This document shows positions 40,966 through 49,364 of a DNA stretch of 64,000 bases, one piece after another. Source of the stretch: Acidobacteriota bacterium (lineage in GTDB: Bacteria; Acidobacteriota; Vicinamibacteria; Vicinamibacterales; UBA2999); assembly GCA_016184455.1 (NCBI GenBank), contig JACPCS010000121.1, forward strand, positions 1 through 64,000, written 5' to 3'. Position 1 is the stretch's first letter; each line of letters opens with the position of its first letter. Made by a program: the position numbers and the translations under genes. A model generated the notes under the pieces. That model was not told where the DNA came from, made no database searches, and worked only from the letters and a program-made list of their open reading frames with translations.

Positions 40966-42075
40966 TCATCGTCCGATATCGCCGTCGCTGTCACCGCCCG
41001 TCGCGTTGTCCTGCAGCTCGGGATTCGGGCCCTTCCCTTCACGGAACAGGCGTTCGGCGGCGCGCGTGTTCGCGAGCATGCCGAGCAGGCCGTAGTTGCC
41101 CTCGTGGCAGGTCGACTCGAACGCCTGGTTCAGCCGATCGGGCGTGCGCTCCCACGGCACCTCGAAGGTCCAGGGGCGCGTCCAGGTCGTGGGATCCTCG
41201 ACGGTGACGCGATACATGATGCGCGTCTCCGATACGCGCGTGAGGCGCTCGACAATGTGGAGGTTCTGGCGCGAGCCGCGGAACTCCATCTTCTGCGTGA
41301 AGTTCGCGGTGTCGACGACGAGCGTGTTGCCCTCCCAGCGGCCGCGCGAGTCGCCGTGCAGCAGGCGGATCTTCGACGGCAGGTGCGCCGAGCCATCGAC
41401 CGGAATCGTGCGGACGAATCCCTGCCCCTGCCCCGAGTCATGGTAAATGCCGACCACGCCGCGTGACTGCGCGACCCGGTACGTCGCGCCGAGGTTCGGC
41501 ATCGTCGCGCCGAAGCAGCGCTCGGTGTTCTGCCGATCCTCGGGACCATCCGACCGGTTCATGCGCGCGATGTTGTAGGAGGGCGGCGGCTCCCGGCGCC
41601 GCGGCGAGATCGAGCCCGGCCGGCCGCCGGATGTCCCCTGCAGCAGCGCCTCCAGGTACTCGCGTATCGTGCCCAGCCGCTTCTGCGCCTCGGGCGTCAG
41701 CGGCGGAACCCTGCCGTCGGGCGGATCGACGATGAGCGAGGTCCGGCGATCGGCGAGCCGCGTCGGCGGCGCGAGCCAGTGCTGGTTGTACGCCTGCGCG
41801 ACGTCGCGCTCGGTCCCGCGCTGCGACCGATCGTCGCGGCCGGGCCGTGACGCCACGTCCTTCTCGATCGCCTCCGCCTCTTCGGGCGTGAGGACCGGCT
41901 TGTTGGCGAACTTCGCGGGGCGCTCGAGCGGCGTGAGCGTCTCACCCGTCCAGATCCCCTGGAGGTCGGGCTCGCCCCACGGCGTCTTCGGCGGCGCGTA
42001 TGTGCCCTGCGCGCCGGGCGCAGCGAGCGACAGTGCGGCGATCGTGAGGACGAGCGCGGCGAATCGACCCTTCAT
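40966..42075 (-). CDS. Exported protein of the GRWEGDTLV family
   Basis: 369 residues with a signal peptide (KGRFAALVLTIAALSLAAPGA) followed by TPWGEPDLQGIWTGETLTP, the family N-terminal motif. The core is HGDSRGRWEGNTLVVDTANFT, then LHIVERLTRVSETRIMYRVTVEDP and PWTFEVPW. Members at 13693 and 46750 are shorter. The family is exported and beta-rich; no enzymatic residues can be assigned. Near the end CHEGNYGLLGMLANTR is typical. It is divergent from the cytochrome gene at 42114 with only 38 bp between start codons. Confidence 0.78.
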   Translation of the reverse strand: MKGRFAALVLTIAALSLAAPGAQGTYAPPKTPWGEPDLQGIWTGETLTPLERPAKFANKPVLTPEEAEAIEKDVASRPGRDDRSQRGTERDVAQAYNQHWLAPPTRLADRRTSLIVDPPDGRVPPLTPEAQKRLGTIREYLEALLQGTSGGRPGSISPRRREPPPSYNIARMNRSDGPEDRQNTERCFGATMPNLGATYRVAQSRGVVGIYHDSGQGQGFVRTIPVDGSAHLPSKIRLLHGDSRGRWEGNTLVVDTANFTQKMEFRGSRQNLHIVERLTRVSETRIMYRVTVEDPTTWTRPWTFEVPWERTPDRLNQAFESTCHEGNYGLLGMLANTRAAERLFREGKGPNPELQDNATGGDSDGDIGR

Positions 42076-42113
42076 GGCCCCCTCCAGCGCGGCATGATAC
42101 CATCGCCGCCCGC

Positions 42114-43025
42114 ATGAGGTTCACGTGCGCCGCGTGTGCCGCGACGCTCGCGCTCGTCGTGTCGACATGGACGGTCATCGCCCAGACCGGCCGCACGACC
42201 GCCGAGGGCGTCTACACCGACGCGCAGGCGGCGCGCGGCAACACGACGTACGACGCCCAGTGCGCCGCCTGCCACGGCGTCGCGCTCGCGGGCGCGCTGG
42301 CGCCGCCGCTGACGGGCGCGGCGTTTCTGCGCGTGTGGGACCGGCGGCCGCTCGCGGATCTCGTCGACAAGATTCAGAAGACGATGCCTGCGACGAGCCC
42401 GGGCACGCTCTCGCGCATGCAGGCGACCGACCTCACCGCGTACCTGCTGAAGGCGAGCGCGTTCGAGGCGGGTTCGGCGGAGCTTCGCGCCGACGAGAGT
42501 CTCAGCGGGATCATGCTCGCGGCGCCGGCCGGGGCGGCCGCGGGCGCGCCTTCGCCGCCCGGCAACCTCGCGCAGGTGATGCGCGGGATTCTGTTTCCGA
42601 GCTCGAACCTGATCTTCAACGTCCAGAATCAGGATCCCGGTCAGCAGAAAATGGGCTGGCAGCCGGGCGACACTTCGTTTGGATGGGCGGACTGGGGCGC
42701 CGGCATCTATTCGGGATGGGAGCTCGTCGACTACGCCGCGATCGCGATCGCCGAATCGGCGCCGCTGCTCCTGACGCCGGGGCGCCGCTGCGAGAACGGC
42801 CGGCCGGTGCCCGTCGACCGCCCGGACTGGATTCAGTTCACGAGGGAGACGGCCGACGCGGGTCGGGCCGCGTACCGCGCGTCGCAGTCACGCGATCGCG
42901 ACGCGGTGATCGAGGTGACCAACGCGATCGCCGACGCGTGCCTGCGCTGTCACGAGGTCTATCGCGACAAGCCGGGCGGCACGACGGTGGATCCGTCGAA
43001 CAAGGCCGCCCGGTGCATACCTTAA
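42114..43025 (+). CDS. Exported dihaem protein: class I plus c'-like cytochrome domains
   Basis: 303 residues. After a signal peptide (CAACAATLALVVSTWTVIA) comes a class I cytochrome domain with CAACH at 50-54 and SRMQATDLTAYLL as the C-terminal helix. The last 60 residues contain CLRCH at 276-280 in VTNAIADACLRCHEVYRDK. This is the haem helix of a class II cytochrome c', where the motif sits at the C-terminus and is followed by xxYR. The middle (SNLIFNVQNQDP, W-rich) is not recognised. Electron transfer in the periplasm is expected. The TAA overlaps the stop codon of the convergent DUF6152 gene. Confidence 0.82.
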   Translation: MRFTCAACAATLALVVSTWTVIAQTGRTTAEGVYTDAQAARGNTTYDAQCAACHGVALAGALAPPLTGAAFLRVWDRRPLADLVDKIQKTMPATSPGTLSRMQATDLTAYLLKASAFEAGSAELRADESLSGIMLAAPAGAAAGAPSPPGNLAQVMRGILFPSSNLIFNVQNQDPGQQKMGWQPGDTSFGWADWGAGIYSGWELVDYAAIAIAESAPLLLTPGRRCENGRPVPVDRPDWIQFTRETADAGRAAYRASQSRDRDAVIEVTNAIADACLRCHEVYRDKPGGTTVDPSNKAARCIP

Positions 43026-43432
43026 CGGCGCTCGACGGGTGCGCCAGTGCCGGACGAGCCGAGGAAGAGCATCCGGCCGTCGGGGAGCGTGATGTCGCGG
43101 CCGTTGGCGCGCCGCGATCCATCCTTCGCACGGTAGCCGTCCACCACGATGACGGTACCCGGCAGCAGCGCTTCCTTCGTGAACCCGCGGCGGAAGAGCA
43201 CGTTCGGCGTCCCGGCCTCGATCGCCCACATCTCGGTCTTGCCGCCGGGGAGCGGCACCTCGATGTGAATCCAGACGTGCGGGTTGACCCACTCCATCTT
43301 CCGCACGACGGCCTTCTCGAACTTCACGGGTTTGTTCGAGTCGAACTCGGCCGCGAACGCGTGGTGCGCGGCGGCGGGCTGCGGCGCGAGCAGCAGAAAG
43401 CCGATGGCGGCGCCGAGGGCTGCGTGTGTCAT
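43022..43432 (-). CDS. Exported DUF6152 protein
   Basis: 136 residues with a signal peptide ending at AAAHHAFAAEFD and the conserved VKFEKAVVRKMEWVNPHVWIHIEV segment, followed by GTPNVLFRRGFTKEALLPG. It is one of four DUF6152 genes in the window and is convergent with a cytochrome gene. Their stop codons share TTAA at 43022-43025. The conserved NPHVWIH histidines could bind a ligand such as haem or a metal, which is only inference. Confidence 0.82.
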   Translation of the reverse strand: MTHAALGAAIGFLLLAPQPAAAHHAFAAEFDSNKPVKFEKAVVRKMEWVNPHVWIHIEVPLPGGKTEMWAIEAGTPNVLFRRGFTKEALLPGTVIVVDGYRAKDGSRRANGRDITLPDGRMLFLGSSGTGAPVERR

Positions 43433-43499
43433 GCGCCTTAGGGATACCGCCGAATCCGAGGCGTGTCAAGGTATGATCCGCGCCGAAAGGAGCGTCTCC

Positions 43500-44057
43500 A
43501 TGCGCACGCGGTTCCTCCTGTGGGTCGTGGCTCTGGTGACGGTCTCGATGGCGATCCCCGCCTCTGCGCACCCCTCGACTCGCGCTCGGGGTGCCCTGAG
43601 CCAGGTCGAAGGGCAAACGCGCGGCGAGGTCACGCTCACGCGAGACATCAAGATCATCTCGAGCGCCGGCGCCCGCGCGCTCGTCGACGCGTGCATCGGC
43701 TGGGCGGAGAAGAACAATCTGATCGTGGCGATGGCGGTGCTCGACTGGGGCGCCAACGTCATCGACTCGCACGCGATGGAGGGCGCGGCGGCCAATGCGA
43801 TCGATACGGCGCTGCTGAAGGCCAGGTCCGCGCTGCGCTGGCGCCGGCCGACGTCCGAGACAAACCGCGTGGTGCGAAGCGGCGAGAACCTGGCGCCGAC
43901 CTTCATGGACGACTTCCCGCAGCCGGGCGCGCTGCCGATCGTCCTCGACGGTCAGGTGATCGGGGCGATGGGCGTCTCGAGCGGCGACGGCGAGCGGTGC
44001 GCGCAGGCAGCGATCGACCAGGTCTTCAAAGGCCGGGCGACGACGGTCGGGCGCTAA
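43500..44057 (+). CDS. Exported GlcG/HbpS-like (DUF336) protein
   Basis: 185 residues from ATG 43500 with AAAGGAG upstream. A signal peptide ends at AIPASA and is followed by the translated repeat HPSTRARGALSQVEGQ. The GlcG/HbpS fold comes next: ARALVDACIGWAEKNNLIVAMAVLDWGANVI, the loop SALRWRRPTSETN, PIVLDGQVIGAMGVSS and CAQAAIDQVF. Relatives bind haem or accompany diol-utilisation enzymes; the role here is unknown. The stop overlaps the stop of the convergent HD-domain gene by 4 nt. Confidence 0.87.
   Translation: MRTRFLLWVVALVTVSMAIPASAHPSTRARGALSQVEGQTRGEVTLTRDIKIISSAGARALVDACIGWAEKNNLIVAMAVLDWGANVIDSHAMEGAAANAIDTALLKARSALRWRRPTSETNRVVRSGENLAPTFMDDFPQPGALPIVLDGQVIGAMGVSSGDGERCAQAAIDQVFKGRATTVGR
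43566..43615. repeat. 50-bp repeat, copy 2, translated in frame
   Basis: Shares 49 of 50 bases with 37652-37701 and encodes the same HPSTRARGALSQVEGQ peptide immediately after the signal-peptide cleavage site ASA of a different protein family. Confidence 0.85.
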
Positions 44058-44818
44058 CGTCCGAGAACGTCCGTCAGGAAGATTTCGAGGATCTCCGGCT
44101 CGTAGCGTCCGCGGCCCACGCCGGCCCGCAGCAGGCCGGCGGCCTCGGACGCGCCGTGCCGCGCGGTCTTGTACGCGCGCTCCGGACCCTCGGACGTCAG
44201 CGCGTCGTAGTCGTCAGCCATCGTGACGACGTTGATCTCGCGCGCCCACCAGCACCCCTGCCTCGCCGACCGGTTGATCTCGTAGTCGTGGCCGTGCCGC
44301 CGCGCGACGGTCGCGATGAACGGATTGTTCAGCTCGGCGCGCCCCGCGTCGCGCAGCCGATCGATCATGCACGGGCCCTTGCGGCAGTGCACGTCCCGCA
44401 CGATGTCGAGCAGGTACTGCTGCCGCTCCCGCGCGTGCGGGCCCTCGCTGCTGCGCAGGTTGGTTTGGCGCAGCAACTCGATGAACGGCGCGCAGTCCTC
44501 GTGCTGCTTGCCGAGATCGTGCAGGAGCGCGGCAAGCATGAGATCGGGAATCGGCACACGCAGCGGCTCGACCGACTCGTCGGGCGCCGCGCGCTGGTTC
44601 ACCGCGAGCGCCAGCTGCCCCGCCAGCCTCATCACGCGGAAATCCGCGCAGTACTCGGGCTGGAAGAATGTCGCCACCGATGGCATGCCGTCGACGATAA
44701 TGCGCTGCTCGCCGGCGTAGCGGCCGATGATCTCCTCCGCCAGCCGATCGACGTCGAGATTGGTCTGGACGAAGTCGGGACGATCGCTTCGCCGCCGCCG
44801 GAGGACACTGTCGCTCAT
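44054..44818 (-). CDS. HD-domain phosphohydrolase-like protein
   Basis: 254 residues. LMLAALLHDLGKQHEDCAP carries the HD signature, a preceding His would be near the N-terminal part, and VARRHGHDYEINRS with NVVTMADDYDALTS supply the later ligands as in HD or HD-GYP-like hydrolases. No GYP motif is present. The reaction would be metal-dependent phosphohydrolysis of a nucleotide or signalling molecule in the cytosol, with no substrate indicated. It ends on the stop codon of the convergent GlcG/HbpS-like gene. Confidence 0.78.
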   Translation of the reverse strand: MSDSVLRRRRSDRPDFVQTNLDVDRLAEEIIGRYAGEQRIIVDGMPSVATFFQPEYCADFRVMRLAGQLALAVNQRAAPDESVEPLRVPIPDLMLAALLHDLGKQHEDCAPFIELLRQTNLRSSEGPHARERQQYLLDIVRDVHCRKGPCMIDRLRDAGRAELNNPFIATVARRHGHDYEINRSARQGCWWAREINVVTMADDYDALTSEGPERAYKTARHGASEAAGLLRAGVGRGRYEPEILEIFLTDVLGR

Positions 44819-44852
44819 CTATTCAAGCGACCTTTCGAGAGTCGTACCAATC

Positions 44853-44888
44853 ATCCCTCGACAACGCTCGGGGTGACGCGTCAGGGCA
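44853..44888. repeat. Diverged third copy of the 50-bp repeat
   Basis: ATCCCTCGACAACGCTCGGG followed by GTGACGCGTCAGGGCAAC resembles the middle of copies 1 and 2 but is shortened. It is intergenic and its right end overlaps the last codons and stop of the minus-strand gene at 44881. Confidence 0.55.
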
Positions 44889-45441
44889 ACAGGGGCGCCG
44901 CGACGACCAGCGGCTGATCGCGCAGCTCGTCCGTGATCTGCCAGGCCACCTCCGTGGCAGCCTTCGTGTCGAGCGCAACGCCCGAGGCACTGGCGCCGTT
45001 CAGATACCCGAAGCGCATGTACTCGCGCAGCATCGACTCCTGATCGACGATGTCGGGCCGTTCGGCCACTTCGACGGCGTGCTGCAGCTCATGGCCGATC
45101 ATCGCCAGCTGCTGCGCCGGAGATCGGAGCGGGCTGAGCCGAATGACGACGTATCGCGTCCCGGCGACCATCGACAGAAACGTCAGCCGTCCGGCCACTC
45201 CCAGCAGCGCCCGCGGATCCGTCTGCAGATAGACGACGACATCGGAGTCCTCGAGCCGCTCGACCAGCGACCGGAACGTCGGAGAGCCGGCGAGCCCTGC
45301 CTGGTACAGCTGCCGGAGCCAGGGCTCCGTGATCCGGACGTTGGGCATGTCAACGGGATCGGTGACGATGTCGGCGGATGAGAATGACGGGATCAGCAGG
45401 AGCACGATCGAGAGCAGGAACACGACGCGTGTCGGTGTCAT
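44881..45441 (-). CDS. Exported HExxH protein, candidate metallopeptidase
   Basis: 186 residues with a signal peptide (TRVVFLLSIVLLLIPSFSSA). LAMIGHELQHAVEVAE contains HELQH, the HExxH zinc site. A possible third ligand is Glu in DQESMLREYM, about 13 residues later. The domain is too short for a classical family and is not recognised; DALDT-like C-terminal residues are rich in Ala and Val. A periplasmic peptidase is plausible but untested. The C-terminus (VVAAPLLP) overlaps the degenerate repeat at 44853. Confidence 0.65.
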   Translation of the reverse strand: MTPTRVVFLLSIVLLLIPSFSSADIVTDPVDMPNVRITEPWLRQLYQAGLAGSPTFRSLVERLEDSDVVVYLQTDPRALLGVAGRLTFLSMVAGTRYVVIRLSPLRSPAQQLAMIGHELQHAVEVAERPDIVDQESMLREYMRFGYLNGASASGVALDTKAATEVAWQITDELRDQPLVVAAPLLP

Positions 45442-45719
45442 AGTGTGGAGCGGCCGTCACCAGCACCGCGTCACACAGCACGGCAACCTGGGATCGCGCC
45501 AAACGTCAAGTTGTCTGAGTCAGGGCTGGTCAGGCTGCGGAAGCGGACCGGAGAAATCTGTGTGCTCGTCTCCTGGAAGCTCCTGGACTACATGTCTGTA
45601 GGCGACCGATCTTCCAGCCCTGCGGATAGGATAGCACGCAGCAGCCGGCCCTGGCCCCGAACCTGCCTGCTCCGACTGCGAGGGCACGTGTGTGCAGCTT
45701 GCGCCCGTCCTCGTCCGTA

Positions 45720-46700
45720 CTAGCGGTTGACCAGGTGCATCCGATCGGCCGGGTAGCGTTCCCCGGCGACGAGACCCGCGACGCGCTCGAGCGCAGCCGT
45801 CTCCTCGGCTGACAGCGCGATGGCCACCGCCGCGGCATTTTCCTCCACGCGCTCGGGCCTGGTCGAACCCGGAATCGGCACGATGTCGGGCCCGCGCGAC
45901 AGCAGCCACGCGAGCGCGAGCTGCGCGGGCGTGCACCCCTTCTTCCGCGCGAGGCGCTCGACCTCGGCGACAATCGCGAGGTTCTGGCGGAAGTTGGCCG
46001 GCTCGAACCGCGGGTTCTGCCGGCGCCAGTCGTCGGGCGCGAGATCGTCGACCGAACGGAACCGTCCCGTCAGAAAGCCGCGGCCGAGCGGGCTGTAGGC
46101 CACAAACGCCACGTCGAGCGCGCGGCAGGCCGCGAGGACCTCCCGTTCAGGATCGCGCGTCCACAACGAGTACTCGCTCTGAAGCGCCGCGATCGGATGC
46201 ACCGCGTGGGCGCGGCGGATCGTGGCGGGCGCCGCTTCCGAGAGTCCGAGCGCCCGCACCTTGCCCGCTTTGACGAGGTCCGCCATCGCCCCGACCGTCT
46301 CTTCGATCGGCGTGTTCGGATCGACGCGATGCTGATAGTAGAGGTCGATGACCTCGACGCCCAGGCGCTCGAGCGACGCGTCGCACGCCTGACGCACGTA
46401 CTCCGGGCGGCCGCTGATCCCCTGCCAACTGCCGTCGGCGCCGCGCACGATGCCGAACTTCGTGGCGAGCACGACCGCGTCGCGCCGATCGCGAATCGCC
46501 CGCCCGACGAGCCGCTCGTTCGTGAAGGGGCCGTACGCGTTGGAGGTATCCAGGAAGTTGATGCCGAGATCGAGCGCGCGATGGATGGTCGCGATGGAGC
46601 GCGCGTCGTCGGCCGGCCCGTAGAACTCGGACATGCCCATGCAGCCGAGTCCGAGGGCGGAGACGGACGGTCCCGACGACCCCAGCCGACGACGCTGCAT
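45720..46700 (-). CDS. Aldo/keto reductase
   Basis: 326 residues from ATG 46700. [13 protein letters not shown] and [19 protein letters not shown] carry the catalytic Asp and Tyr, VLATKFG the catalytic Lys, and YYQHRVDP the His of the AKR tetrad. Near the C-terminus [18 protein letters not shown] is the NADP phosphate-binding loop. The protein belongs to the AKR13-like group of NADPH-dependent carbonyl reductases; the substrate is broad. A short hairpin at 46713-46730 lies just upstream of the start, in the gap after the GRWEGDTLV gene. Confidence 0.92.
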   Translation of the reverse strand: MQRRRLGSSGPSVSALGLGCMGMSEFYGPADDARSIATIHRALDLGINFLDTSNAYGPFTNERLVGRAIRDRRDAVVLATKFGIVRGADGSWQGISGRPEYVRQACDASLERLGVEVIDLYYQHRVDPNTPIEETVGAMADLVKAGKVRALGLSEAAPATIRRAHAVHPIAALQSEYSLWTRDPEREVLAACRALDVAFVAYSPLGRGFLTGRFRSVDDLAPDDWRRQNPRFEPANFRQNLAIVAEVERLARKKGCTPAQLALAWLLSRGPDIVPIPGSTRPERVEENAAAVAIALSAEETAALERVAGLVAGERYPADRMHLVNR

Positions 46701-46712
46701 CACGGAACTCTG

Positions 46713-46730
46713 GGCCGGCTGAAGCCGGCC
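46713..46730. terminator. GGCCGGCT/AGCCGGCC hairpin
   Basis: An 8-bp perfect stem with a 2-nt loop lies 13 nt upstream of the aldo/keto reductase start and 20 nt after the preceding minus-strand gene. It may separate the two transcripts. Similar GGCTNAAGCC hairpins are at 51771 and 53479. Confidence 0.45.
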
Positions 46731-46749
46731 GCCACGCTCGAACATGCCA

Positions 46750-47532
46750 TTACCGCACGTTGCCGTGGTAGTCCTTCGTCACGCGATCATCAGCACCGCG
46801 GTCTTCGCAGAACGCCGCTTCCTCGATCTCGGCGTTCGGCACGAGCGTGAGCGTCCGCGGCGCCACTTTCCACGGCTCGACGAACACCTCGGAATCTTCA
46901 ACGACGGCCTCCCACATGAGCGTGTCGCCCTTTCGCGTCAGCCGCTCGGTGACCTTCGTGTTTTCGGTGTGGAACATCCCGTTGTCGCCGAGCCACGTGC
47001 TGTCGAGAATGTTCCGGACTTCGATGACCAGCGTGTCGCCTTCCCAGCGGCCCACCGAATCTCCGAGCGACGAGGGCTCGACACCGGTGCGATGCGTCCG
47101 TCCGTCGGTCGGAATCACGCGGAAGAAGCTGCCGTTCAGGTCGTCGTAGAGGATCACGACCTCGCGCGGCGTCTGGACGATGCGCTGCGGCGGCCCGATG
47201 CGCACGATTCCCGGCGGGCCGCAGTGGAACGACGGATCGACGTTGATCTGATCGTCGGTCATCTCCTTCACGCGGGCGAGGAACTCCGGCTTGTACTTCG
47301 GCCGGCCGGGATCGTAGCGGTCGGGCACCGTCGGGTTACCCGCCACGCGGACGATGGATTTGCCGACGCGCTCGGTCACCGGGCCGGCCACACGGCGATA
47401 CCACACGCCCGAGAGATCCGGACGCCCGTCCGGCGTTCTCGGCGTCGGCTTGGCGGTCTGGGCGGCAAGGGCGGTCACCGCCGTGCCGGCGACGAATGCG
47501 AGGAGGATGAGACCCGATACATGCCGCTTCAT
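46750..47532 (-). CDS. Exported protein of the GRWEGDTLV family
   Basis: 260 residues from ATG 47532, with a signal peptide ([21 protein letters not shown]). The N-terminal [13 protein letters not shown], the middle [22 protein letters not shown], the core [20 protein letters not shown] and the downstream [22 protein letters not shown] define the family. No catalytic residues are evident. It is the last gene of a minus-strand cluster with DUF6152 (47558) and a large secreted protein (47994), only 25 nt after the DUF6152 stop. This is the same gene order as at 13693-14987. Confidence 0.8.
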   Translation of the reverse strand: MKRHVSGLILLAFVAGTAVTALAAQTAKPTPRTPDGRPDLSGVWYRRVAGPVTERVGKSIVRVAGNPTVPDRYDPGRPKYKPEFLARVKEMTDDQINVDPSFHCGPPGIVRIGPPQRIVQTPREVVILYDDLNGSFFRVIPTDGRTHRTGVEPSSLGDSVGRWEGDTLVIEVRNILDSTWLGDNGMFHTENTKVTERLTRKGDTLMWEAVVEDSEVFVEPWKVAPRTLTLVPNAEIEEAAFCEDRGADDRVTKDYHGNVR

Positions 47533-47557
47533 CGTCAACGCTCCTTCATGAACGCGC

Positions 47558-47980
47558 CTAGTTCGAGGCGCGGGCAATTTCCTTGTCCTCGCCGAACAGA
47601 TGGAAGAAATGGCCCTCGGCGAACGTAATCCTCAACAGAAACCCCGCCGCCGGGTTCTTGAGCGCGGGATACATGTGGATAGTCACGTCGCCCGCCTTGG
47701 CGCCCTCCCAGATGTCCGCGCGCGTGACGCCGGCCCGGCGCATGTGATTGGTCGGCAGCGTCTCCACCTTGTAGGTGGTCACCGCCCCGGTCCGGTCCTT
47801 CACGTCGACGTAGATATAGATGTGGGGGTTGATCCAGTCGATCTTCGAGATCGTGCCCTTGATGACGGTCGTCTTGTTGACCTCAAAGGTCCCCGGCACG
47901 CTGTGGTGCGCCAGCACGGGACGGCCGACCAGGGCGGCGGCCAGCACGAGCAGAGCCGCGACCCGAACGCGCATCCTCAT
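47558..47980 (-). CDS. Exported DUF6152 protein
   Basis: 140 residues from ATG 47980, chosen because AAGGAG lies 6 nt upstream; the in-frame ATG two codons later is an alternative. A signal peptide (VAALLVLAAALVGRPVLA) ends at HHSVPGTFEVNK, then TVIKGTISKIDWINPHIYIYVDV gives the DUF6152 core. It lies 13 nt after the large secreted gene and 25 nt before the GRWEGDTLV gene in one operon. Confidence 0.82.
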   Translation of the reverse strand: MRMRVRVAALLVLAAALVGRPVLAHHSVPGTFEVNKTTVIKGTISKIDWINPHIYIYVDVKDRTGAVTTYKVETLPTNHMRRAGVTRADIWEGAKAGDVTIHMYPALKNPAAGFLLRITFAEGHFFHLFGEDKEIARASN

Positions 47981-47993
47981 CAGCAGTCTCCTT

Positions 47994-49346
47994 TCAGCGG
48001 GGGTTGGGCTTCGGCACGTCCGGCATGTTGACATAGATCGTCTGATACCGGACCGCCCGCCCGCGGTCGTCGATCCAGCCGATCGACTCCGTGAAGTACA
48101 CCGGCGCGGGATACGCCGCCGGCACCGTCGCCTCGACGATGACCAGCCGGTTGTCGTGCATGTAGACGCCGACGAAAATCTGCGACTTGTCGGCCTCGTT
48201 CGTCAGCTGCAGCGCCTGCCCCTGCACGAGCGCGACCCCATTCCAGATGATCGACGTGATCGCGACCTCGCGCATCAGGAACTTCGACACGGCGTAGACG
48301 ATGGCGCCGCGAATGTCGTTCTTCCAGTAGCCGATCCCCCAGTCGGGAATGCCCTGGCACGTGTTGGCGCCCTCGGGACACGCGCGCGCCTTCTCCACCT
48401 GCACGCGCTCGACCGGCCGATAGTCGACGACGGTGATCGTGTAGCGGCTCTGCCCCTGCGTCACGCTGTACACGCGCGCCGGGAGCACGGCGCCGAACTG
48501 CGTGAGCCACGGCGTCTCGGTCACGGTCGGCTTGCCGGGAAAGACCGCGGTGAAGCGCTCCTCGAGGCTCGTGAACTCCAGCCAGTCGCCGCCGCCGTCC
48601 ACCGGCGCCACGCTCGCCGAACGGGGCGGCCACGACGCCTGCGCGGACGCGGGCACGGAGACCACCGTCTGCAGGGTGTTGCTGTCGGTGCCGTTCGTGT
48701 CGGTGACGCGCACTGCAAGGTCGCACGCGCCCGCCGAAGCCGGAGGCGAAGGCGGCCGCGGCAGGTTCGCGCGGACGACGGTCTGCCCGTTCGCGGGTGC
48801 CTCAGTGCGGCCGCGGACCACGCCACGGAGCGGCTCACCCTTGCAGCCGATCACGAACCAGACGTGCGGCAGCTCACCGAGATCGGCAGACGCGTCGGTC
48901 GCGTTCAGCTGCACATCGATGCCGCCGGCGGCACCGGGCCCCGTGCGCAGATCGGCGATGCTCGGCGCGTGGGTGGGAATCGTGATCGTGACCGGCGCGG
49001 TGCGGCCGGACGGCAGCTCCAGCACGAGCGTGCGTGGACCGGGCGCCGCGTCGCGCGCCACCTGGAGGCGAACTTCCGCCCAGCTGACGTTGCCCTGGAA
49101 GCCGCCCAACTGCCGGGCGTCAACGACCGTGACGCCATCGGGCGGCGTCACGACAGCACCCTGCAGGGCATCGCGGCTCGTCACCACGAGCGTGAACCGC
49201 GTCGTCTGCCCTGGAGGCGCCTGGTGCGGATAGAAATTTTCAACGCGAAGCGCCGGGCCCTGCGCCGCGGCGTCGAGGACGCCGACGCCCAACACACTCA
49301 GCACGACGATCCCGATTCCGAGCCACAGGCGCGCCGCCAACGCCAT
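47994..49346 (-). CDS. Large exported protein, family not recognised
   Basis: 450 residues from ATG 49346, with GGGAG upstream and a signal peptide (LWLGIGIVVLSVLGVGVLDAAA). The first 230 residues are Ig-like beta sequence (RFTLVVTSRDALQGAVVTPP, then RTLVLELPSGRTAPVTITIP). The rest carries WLEFTSLEERFTAVFPGKPT, a motif of secreted proteins of unknown role, and a cysteine pair. The longer track ORF begins inside the repeat at 49365. It is the first gene of the operon with DUF6152 and the GRWEGDTLV protein. No function is inferred. Confidence 0.7.
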   Translation of the reverse strand: MALAARLWLGIGIVVLSVLGVGVLDAAAQGPALRVENFYPHQAPPGQTTRFTLVVTSRDALQGAVVTPPDGVTVVDARQLGGFQGNVSWAEVRLQVARDAAPGPRTLVLELPSGRTAPVTITIPTHAPSIADLRTGPGAAGGIDVQLNATDASADLGELPHVWFVIGCKGEPLRGVVRGRTEAPANGQTVVRANLPRPPSPPASAGACDLAVRVTDTNGTDSNTLQTVVSVPASAQASWPPRSASVAPVDGGGDWLEFTSLEERFTAVFPGKPTVTETPWLTQFGAVLPARVYSVTQGQSRYTITVVDYRPVERVQVEKARACPEGANTCQGIPDWGIGYWKNDIRGAIVYAVSKFLMREVAITSIIWNGVALVQGQALQLTNEADKSQIFVGVYMHDNRLVIVEATVPAAYPAPVYFTESIGWIDDRGRAVRYQTIYVNMPDVPKPNPR

Positions 49347-49364
49347 GCTGCACACTCCCATTCG

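Noticed and set aside
45445-45723. ORFs between the HExxH gene and the aldo/keto reductase
   Set aside because: No ribosome sites, low-complexity serine/arginine-rich products and no family; treated as non-coding.
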